A DNA stretch of 64,000 nt, from NCBI RefSeq assembly GCF_034702125.1, contig NC_085875.1:19065243-19129242 (forward strand), written 5' to 3'. The notes beneath the pieces were generated by a model. The model saw only the letters and a program-made list of their open reading frames with translations, made no database searches and was not told where the DNA came from. Each line of letters begins with the position of its first letter. The stretch's first letter is position 1. The DNA is from Engraulis encrasicolus (lineage: Eukaryota > Chordata > Actinopteri > Clupeiformes > Engraulidae). The translations under genes and the position numbers were made by a program. Positions 55,737-64,000 of this stretch are shown piece after piece.

Positions 55737-56610
55737 GTCTATAGGTTGTTTCCTCTGTTTGGGTGGCTTCTTTTACTTTTAGAAGATTCTCATTCAATCA
55801 TGTCATAGAAGTCGACAGAGACACATTTCTTAGATATGAAGACTATCAGTAGTTTTGAAGACAAGTCCAGTTCCTTGCGCTGTATCCTTTGCTTTGCTCA
55901 CTCAGTGTTGGAGGAGCAATAACTTTCAGATGATTCCTCTTTTTTATCACCACATTGAAGAAACTCTGAGGGTAAGAGCAAAGTTCTGGACAGAGTTGTT
56001 AGAAGTAGGAGTACTCTTACAGATGTAATTACAACACTAGTAATATGACATTACAAAGTTGAACCAATGTAATATCATAACTCTAGTGTTATATTTACAT
56101 TTGTAAGAGTACTTCTACTGCTTTATACAAGTCTGGTTCTGGAAGAGTTTTTTGGAATTGACTAAGCAGGCCACATTCACAGGAATGCTTGCTCTCCTTC
56201 AAGGAGGTGGAAGATGATCCAGAGAAATGAAAAAGTAATAATAATTATAAGTTCAGTTTCGTTTCATTTTGCATCGTTCCAAGAACTCATGACCACTGAA
56301 GAAACCAAGAATATCCCTTCAGATGCTGCCGCAGCTGAAATGATTTTCCGCTGAGCAGAGCAGTAGCTGGGAATGGGATGGAAAGAGTGAGCCCTGTGTC
56401 AGAGAGAGAGAGAGAGAGAGAGAAGGAAGGAGAGGAGGAGTTATGGGTGACTCAGGTTTTTTTCCTCTTCTCACCCTCCTGCCTCCTCTCTTGCAGTCTG
56501 GTACTGTAGGCCTTGTTCCCCTCTCCATAGTGGTAGTGGCGGAGAGACAGAAGAGTGGAGAGTTCCACGTGGAAACTGTTGAAAGTGCATATCAGTGTTA
56601 GTTGTAGAAT

Positions 56611-56854
56611 TAGGGCTTCCGCACACCGGCTCCAACAAAGTGCTGAGCACTGCTCAGCTAAAATTCGATTCCATTGTTTTCAATAGAACCACGCACACTG
56701 GCGCCGATGTCCGAGAGAGACAAGTTCTATTTTGTCGGCGCCGCCCATTGACTATCAATGCAATGTTCGTGTGAAATTGGGTTTGGGGGTCCGAATTCTC
56801 TCGGAAGCAAAAGTGCGCCACAGTGCTGTCGGAGCCAGTGTGCGGCCGGCCTTA
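56611..56854. mobile_element. TIR element (MITE)
   Basis: TAGGGCTTCCGCACACCGGC at the left is the inverted partner of CCAGTGTGCGGCCGGCCTTA at the right. Confidence 0.7.
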
Positions 56855-57703
56855 AACTACACTCAAATGCCATTGGCATTGTGTTGAAGATTGCATCTTC
56901 ATGCAGGGAAGCTGACAGGGGGTGGGGTGGGGGATAAAGGAGTCAGCTGTCCAGGGCCCAGAGAGAAGGGGGACCCAGTATTGGGTTCTCATTACGTTCC
57001 ATGTATTGGGTGTGGGGGTCCCATTCAGATGACTTTGTCCTGGGCCCAGCCAAAGCTGTCAGCAGCCCTGTCTTCGTGAATGGTTACAGAAGACCTATTC
57101 TTTACGTGGGGAAAAAGAACATTTCTGCATATGCTGCAACCGAGTTCCTGAAGTATAATTTACACAAATGTATACTGACAGTACATGTCACAGGACATAC
57201 ACTCTAAACTTAAATGATCAGTGTCTCTCATCATTTTTCACAGCCTTGTTCCTTTTGTGGAAGTGGCAGTACCATAACAGGAAGCAGCTGGGCCGGTGTT
57301 CTCTGAAGCGTCACTGTAGAACAGAGTAGAGAGTCAGCCCCGATGTAAAGCAGCCAACACTAGAGACCTTGTTCACCAGCCCCTAGACCTACTTCCACAA
57401 GACCTGATGCAAGGCTTCCACATGCACTGCTGCCACTACTGTTCAGGTACAGAGCCGAAACCGAAAGCACAGTGCACTGCATTGTTGTTAAGCGGAGACG
57501 TAGCCACAAGATAGTATCACTTATGATTATAATGATAAGTACAACATTGCTCGGTCTTCAATAGCCGCTGTCAGACTAAGCTATTGTCCTGCAAAGACTA
57601 AACACAGCAACTGCATTTCCAAATTCCAGATTTTCAAACTGACACGAGAACACAAAAGGACTTTGTAAAAAACTATTGACTTAACTTGCTTGTGTTGAAA
57701 ATG

Positions 57704-57928
57704 TACAGTGTAAAAAAGTATAGAAAGTTCTCCCTGAAGAACCATCAGTTTGCCATTGTGGAGGAACCTGTAGAATATGATAAGTTGGTTCTTGGAACCT
57801 CCGCAGGTTTTTCTTCATTTTTTCCCTTCAAATTGCTTTGAAGAACGTTTAGGGTTCCTCAGAGAAGTTTTAGGTTCCCTCACTATACAACAGAAGGTTC
57901 TTTAAAGAGCCTTCACAGTTTTACAGTG
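57704..57928. mobile_element. MITE-like element with TACAGTGTAAAA ends
   Basis: Starts TACAGTGTAAAA and ends TTTTACAGTGTA. Internal GAACC/GGTTC and TTCTTTAAAGAGCC pairs suggest a foldback MITE abutting the next element. Confidence 0.5.
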
Positions 57929-57930
57929 TA

Positions 57931-59363
57931 CAAACCCCAACTCCGATGAAGTTGGGACGTTTGGTAAACAGTGAATAAAATCAAAATGCTATCATTTTCA
58001 TAACATTCAATCTATTCATTAGATGGTGAATAGTGAAAAGACAACATATTAAGTGTTAAAACTGAGAAAAAATATTGTTTTGGGGGACATATGTACTCAT
58101 TTCTAATTTGATAAATCCAACACGTCTCAAAAGAGTTGGGACGGGGACAATAAATGGCAGCAAATGTCGAGGAAGACTAAAAACAAAACAAAAGACAACA
58201 CTTAACAGTTAAATACATTAACCGATGAGATGATTTTATATAAAAAACAGTGTTAATTCCTATCTTGGACATGATTTCACCAGCTTAAATGGTGGGTGTA
58301 TTCCTTGTCATGTTTTGCAATGTTTTCCTTTCTGTAGTGCTTACAGTGTGACAGGTCTTGACCAAAAACCCACCATTTTATCACCTGCTGGTCCTTATGA
58401 TGGAGCCAAACTGTTAAAACATAGTAGAGAATGCAATTTGACCTTACTATGTGGCAGTAATCGAAGATCTCCCTTCAAAATATAATGCATGAGTGGCTTT
58501 TCATGCTGTTTAAAACCCATTTATACCATTCAGCACTGTATTTAACTCTACAGATGAGTGAGAACATCTTAACCAATGCACTACTGCACCCGCATGCCAT
58601 CATGGAGGCTGACTTTTGAAGCTAGCACTAACACAAGTTGGATGGTCCATTTTTACTGTAGCACAGGATGTGCAATGCTCTATTATTGTCAAAAAGAATG
58701 GACTTCTACAACTTCTGCTGAGGACAGTTTCCCATGTCTTCTGGGTCTATTTCAAGTGAGCTCAGGTGCTTAGGAGAATGTTACACCCCTGTATCATTTT
58801 CATGCATTAAGCATTCTTAATATGGTAAATTTTCAATAGCTCTAGCACTCCAGGAATTAGAGTGAGACTACAGCCAATATATATTTCATGATGTCATGAA
58901 CCTATACAATGATTTTATTAACAAAAATATGTCTTGTATACACTCAATCGTGGTAAATCAAAGGGAATTCAAAAATGTATGTAATAACTATGGTAATTAT
59001 TCCCTTTGCATCTTTAATTCTGAGTGACTCAGCCTCTCTGTGATGATCTTATACCTGGACACCTATATTGTCCGTCAGTACAATTCATTTTGAAATGTTC
59101 TTCTTTGTTGTTTTATCTTATTTGGATGTTTACTAAATTTCACTGATCCCCGTCCCAACTCTTTTGAGACGTGTTGGATTTATCAAACTAGAAATGAGTA
59201 CATATGTCCCCCAAAACAATATTTTTTCTCGGTTTTAACACTTAATATGTTGTCTTTTCACTATTCTCCATCTAATGAATAGATTAAATGTTTTGAAAAT
59301 GATAGCATTTTGATTTTATTCACTGTTTACCAAACGTCCCAACTTCATCGGAGTTGGGGTTTG
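57931..59363. mobile_element. 1.43-kb element with long TIRs
   Basis: Ends CAAACCCCAACTCCGATGAA and TTCATCGGAGTTGGGGTTTG. The inverted repeats run about 225 bp. Flanked by TA (57929-57930, 59364-59365), consistent with the Tc1/mariner/IS630 superfamily. No intact transposase was seen. Confidence 0.8.
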
Positions 59364-61178
59364 TACAAAAACACAATCACTTTCTAGTTTTGGATACACT
59401 CAACGGTTTGTTCTTTTTGAAACATGAGGATGATGTTTTGCCTAATGGCCATGCCAATAGACATTAAAGGACACCTACCAACCTATTACCCAAACGTGCT
59501 ATTCTTATCTGATGCTGTTTCTAATGCGATAACAATGCTACCCAGTGATGTTTGACTTGCAACTTTTCTTCTGATATATTTTTCATTGAGCAATGAGTTG
59601 CCCAATTTTCACCTTCTCCTCATTGCTTTCTCTGTTATTCCATGCCTGTGTGTAACATACAGTAGCTATGTTTTCTCTACCACACTGGTCTATATAACAT
59701 AGGGTGTGATTAAACATGCTTCACTATAATGCCATCACCACATACTATGTGCCATCCCAATGATGCCATTGGACCCTTCCTCTTTTGGATTTAACAAGGA
59801 CAGAAAACAATAAGATGTACTGTTCTGATCATGTTTCATTTGTATGTCTTCAGGTAGGCCTACATCTTTTCTTCTGGATCTTCATCATAAGCGCACTCGA
59901 GTGAATGCAGATGGATTCGTGTAAGTTAATCCATGTGTGGTCCAGGACTGCAGTGTTAACACGTTTTCATAACGACATGCTCATAAAAGGCATTATAGAG
60001 TGGGGAAAGTTCTGTTAAATACCGGTACTTATGAAACCTCCTGTCAAACTTGTGACTGCATTGCCTTCCGAATATCTTTCACTAAACCTATTTATAGTCA
60101 TACCTTTTGCAGAGCTGCTTCAGATTCTCATACAGTTGATGGATGGCAGTGTGATGATGTGGATAAAAAGCTTCATACAGAAAATAGAGACGGTGGAAAA
60201 CAGTCACAAGTCAAACTAAACACCGACAGCCAATGCAAAGAAACTACTTCACTAACCATTTTACGCAGCAGGAGATAGACTGCCTAAGCAGGGTCTGTTC
60301 GACCGACCACAGAGGTAGAGAGGATGGCCAAATAAGACCGAGCTGAATTCAAGAAGCATTCCTACTGCCTGAGCTGCTTGAGGAGGAAGAAGAGGAGACT
60401 TTAAGCTGAAACAGCAACGTAAGCTGTACTGTGAATTCCAAGACACTGACACTTATACTACTGTGGTAGCAGAACTTGTGACTTACATATGGTACGTGTG
60501 TGAGTATTTGCAGCCTGCACGCACAGTGTTTGTACTGTTTTGTAAATGTTTATGCAAGAATGCAGTGCAAGAAGTGGTTTGAGTTGAAGTCAAAGTTTTT
60601 CATGATTCCAATGCGTGCCAGTTGTATATCAGTGAAAATACATGTAGTTGTAGGTGCAGCAGAGTGTGAGAGAGAGAGAGAGAGAGAGAGAGAAACGATA
60701 GAAAATGAGTGAAAAATGTCTTCTTCATGGCTGAGAAAGGGGGGTGAGACAAACCATATGCTTGGCCCACATTCCCCCATTAAAGGGGGCGTCATCTGGA
60801 TTTGTTTAAGTTCACATCAGATAGAGGGGCGGGGATTGGAGCAGTGAGAAGGAGGGCTTTATTCAGCAACGTCTTTAACACACATATCCAGAGCTACGTC
60901 AGAGCAACCCAACACAACGCTGGTTAATGCACACATAGCAACAACAACTAAAAAAAACAGATGACAACAAACATTTTTCAATTTAAATGTAAAAATAGGA
61001 GAGAAAGAGGAAGTGAAGAGGGTGTAGGATTTCTTCATATGTGTTGGAGGAGGACTTTCGCAGAGAGTGAGGGAGGGGGGTGCAGAGAGACAGGCTTGCC
61101 TGTTGAGGGATTTTTTTCAGAGCTTTGGGGGAGGGGGGTTGGCTGACCACCCCGGACTGCCTCTTCCTGACAACACCG

Positions 61179-61182
<4 letters not shown>

Positions 61183-61254
<72 letters not shown>
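61183..61254. repeat. CT microsatellite
   Basis: About 36 CT units upstream of the putative third gene exon. Confidence 0.95.
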
Positions 61255-61258
<4 letters not shown>

Positions 61259-61467
61259 ACACTGAGGCAGGAAGTTGAAACACAAGAATGGTTGAGAAAA
61301 TAGAGAGGCAGACATGTAGAGTCCGGCATAGTATAGAGAGTAGAGTTTAGAATAGAAAAGACAAGTGAGACGGGGAGAATGAGAGAACTTTTGTTAACTT
61401 CATAACTGGACTTGTTGCTTCTTTTTCCCATCTGCGTGTCGGACCAGACTAAGTAACGGGAGGGGGC

Positions 61468-61528
61468 TCAGAGAGATACTACACACACACACGCACATAC
61501 AAACACACACACACACACACACACACAC
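61468..61528. repeat. CA microsatellite
   Basis: CA tract with GCAC and TACA interruptions. Confidence 0.9.
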
Positions 61529-61628
61529 AGCTGAAAGGAGGTCAAGGGAAAAGACAAGAGAGAGAGATGGAGGAGCGCTCCCTGCGCTTCTGGAGCTGTA
61601 AGAGTGTTTGACGCGTTCCGCACTCAAG

Positions 61629-61702
61629 AACGCAGGAATTCAGGATTGCAGGAACTCTGGAACTCGGGAACTTTGGAACTCAGGAACTTTGGATCTCAGG
61701 AG
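61629..61702 (+). repeat. 10-bp repeat in putative 5' UTR
   Basis: Seven imperfect units of GGAACTCNGG / GGAACTTTGG in tandem just before the putative start codon. Confidence 0.8.
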
Positions 61703-61720
61703 CGAGTGCAGCTTTTCAAA

Positions 61721-61767
61721 ATGATGAAAACAGCTGTCTTGACACAGGAGCCAGGAGCATCCCCCGG
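61721..61767 (+). CDS. putative first coding exon of an unidentified gene
   Basis: ATG at 61721 opens MMKTAVLTQEPGASP and stops at a consensus donor CCCCCGG|GTGAGTAC (phase 2). The upstream 300 bp lack SINE/MITE similarity and contain a GC-box stretch farther out (60825). An upstream ATG at 61568 gives a 14-codon uORF MEERSLRFWSCKSV. I do not recognise the protein. It is equally possible that this is a chance ORF. Confidence 0.35.
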
Positions 61768-61774
61768 GTGAGTA

Positions 61775-61829
<55 letters not shown>

Positions 61830-62519
61830 TACACGCATTGTACAGTCACTCCGGGACAAGTTTCAGCAAGGCCAAGGCTGCTGCCGCCACGGTCGGCCAG
61901 ATCATTTGGACATGTTGCCTGTGCTCCTCCCTAGCTTGCACATTCCTGCTACAAAATGTGGAAATGTTGACAGTGACCTGCAGCCAAACAATCAGACTGT
62001 TACAGTTTACTGAATCAGTCACACACACACTTTCAAGCTTGGATGTGTTTCACCAGAGTTATTCTTCAGTGAGTCCACTAAGTGGTTGAGTACTAAGCTT
62101 GATTAAAGTTATACCCCATTACTAAATCCACCTTTTAAATATCACTAAGTCCCAGCAAATCTCACTAAATCTCACCAAACAACTTGACAAACAAAGTATT
62201 ACAACTATTATTAGAACTATTTCGTACTTTGGGCAGTTTTGCTAAGTTCACTGTAGGTCTGTTTGTTTGTTTGTCTGTTTGTTTGTTCTTGAGGCAGCAT
62301 CCCTCAGGATTTGGGGAGAGAAATGTAGGGCGGAAATGGACATAGTACAACAGACAGAGAAGACATAATAGCCTGGCTGGTGTGGAGGAGAGAGGGAGGC
62401 GAGGCAAATTCCAAACAGGAGACGAGGGAGTGGAGCTCAGCTGTAAGGCAGGGCAGTTCAGGGTCAACTCGACACAATATCTCTCACCAAGACAGAAATG
62501 GTTTTGTTTGGTTTAGAGA

Positions 62520-62720
62520 AGTCGGCCACACTTTATTTCATGGTTTCGTCTTTAGTGTGTCTACATGTGTCAGCGTATGATATTGTGTACTTACACTCCA
62601 CATGCCTAATCCTAACCCTAATCCTAAAATCTAACCTTAAAACCTAATTCTAAGGTACAGTGCAAGTAAATGATGTTACATGTTATTACATAGTTTGTCA
62701 CACTGTACCTAATGAATGCC
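62520..62720 (+). repeat. interspersed repeat with CCTAA-like stretch
   Basis: CACACTTTATTTCATGGTTT, CCTAATCCTAACCCTAATCC and TTACATGTTATTACATAG recall a common fish interspersed repeat. Not telomeric. Confidence 0.45.
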
Positions 62721-63380
62721 ACAGGGAGAGAAGACTAAAGTGCACTGTAACTGTGAAATCAAATATTGTCCATTTGCTTGTTGTGGCCAGCACCGCCTTG
62801 GTCTTTCTGTCTGTATATCGACCTGAAGACAAATGACTGGGAAGGCAGCTGTAGTGCAGAGGAACTCAGTTCAGGGTCGGCACAGTCTCTCGATACCTCA
62901 ACAGTTACATACAAGAGACAAAGGGAACAGTTTTTGTTTTGTGAGGTCCATAGCCTATGCTTTCTGCAATCAGCACCTGCATGACATCACTTTTTATGTC
63001 GACCTGTCTTGCTTTTTATTCATTTTCAAATGATGCAAGGGAAATCCAGTCCTGAAGTGTCAGCCTCTTGTAACATAATCCTTGTTTGAAGAAAATAACA
63101 GAAAAAGCAATGCTTAATTTAACTGCCAACATGTGCTGCTAAAATAAACATTTCATATGTAGAGTTGAAACATAAATGCAATGTCAAAACGTACTTAAGA
63201 ACAGTTTTGGAGCAAATATCTCTCTTGAGATAGTCTGTGGCACGAGTAGCAAGAGATTTATAGCGTTTTTTGTTCTGATATGGCAGTTGCAAGATATGCT
63301 TTATTTCTCAGATTTCTAAGGTCCAAGGTCAAGAGAGCCGTCTTTGAAGTAAATGCAGCCTTTGTAAGAAGACAGATTAC

Positions 63381-63482
<102 letters not shown>

Positions 63483-64000
63483 GATACTTCTCTTTGGAGG
63501 CATTTAGACGTGACACATATTCGGGATGGAGATAACATCAAATAGACTTCTGACTTGATACGGGGGTGGAAGATTAAGCAAGACTGAAATTAACATATAA
63601 TGTTAGGACATACTGACCTTCTGATTGAGATAAGGGATTAATGTCAGTCAGATAAAACGGTAAAGAAATATTCTATGAGAAGGAATACAGACAAAACAGT
63701 CTGATGCTGTCATCTCACATACAGCAATATGAAGAAGTGTTGGTGATTGACAACTACAGAGTGCTCTATCAAACTTCCTCAGTGGGGTATGAGTATAGCA
63801 CATGGCATGGCAAGTGGTGCGTTTCACCCTAGAAAAAAAAGAGTATATACTCCACATGTCCCTCAGAAACCTGTGCGGGAGAGAACTTAGTTCAACTATT
63901 GTAAGGAGGATCACCAGAGGAACTCAAACATTTGTATTGAAAGGCTAATGTTTCAGCATGGTGTCTCCATTAGTGTTGGTCTCGCACCTTCATTGGTTGT

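Larger units (their letters stand above)
53571..61400. other. intergenic region rich in DNA-transposon relics
   Basis: No conserved coding exon found. It holds the CTCF-like site, three MITE/hAT regions, the 1.4-kb long-TIR element and short GA/CT repeats (56401-56423, 60666-60692). A GC-rich stretch GAGGGGCGGGGATTGG at 60823-60838 could be part of a promoter for the downstream exon. Confidence 0.5.

Noticed and set aside
62606..62655. Telomere-like CCTAA stretch
   Set aside because: Short, degenerate and embedded in an interspersed fish repeat.

Overview
The window is vertebrate nuclear DNA, almost certainly from a teleost fish. It has multi-exon genes with GT-AG introns, fish-type tRNA-derived SINEs and V-SINE-like elements, hAT, Tc1/mariner and piggyBac relics with intact target-site duplications (TSDs), and a very high load of long microsatellites (GT/CA, CT/GA, TTC, CTTT, TTCTC, TCTG). 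The species cannot be fixed from the sequence.

Region 1 (1-32796, + strand): the 3' part of a beta-spectrin gene, best matched to erythrocytic beta-spectrin (sptb). I assembled 28 coding exons joined at phase-consistent GT-AG sites. They give one uninterrupted 1825-residue reading frame running from spectrin repeat 3 through repeat 16, the partial repeat 17 (tetramerisation), a linker, a PH domain and a basic C-terminus ending at 32796. The actin-binding CH domains and repeats 1-2 lie upstream of the window.

Region 2 (32797-36150): 3' UTR or intergenic DNA, with one MITE, a short tandem repeat and a CTCF-like motif.

Region 3 (about 36.2-53.6 kb, + strand): a complete snap23-type SNARE gene. 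Seven coding exons (41257-51076) encode 211 residues with the Qb helix, a five-cysteine palmitoylation cluster and the Qc helix. Its 3' UTR carries long CCCAG and TCCTC repeats and ends near poly(A) signals at 53417 and 53545. A noncoding first exon near 36.2-36.4 kb is a guess.

Region 4 (53.6-64 kb): mostly repeats, including nested hAT MITEs and a 1.4-kb element with long inverted repeats. A CTCF-like site lies just past snap23. A plausible first coding exon of an unidentified third gene ends with a strong splice donor at 61767/61768.

The most unusual pattern is that at least eleven exon-intron junctions in both genes have a nearby degenerate tandem copy of the junction itself: exon edge plus splice site, 50-210 bp away inside the intron. 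A second set of observations is a group of short hammerhead-ribozyme-like cores whose stem II helices differ in sequence but stay base-paired, plus one canonical CUGAUGA...GAAAC core on the minus strand at 46796-46826.
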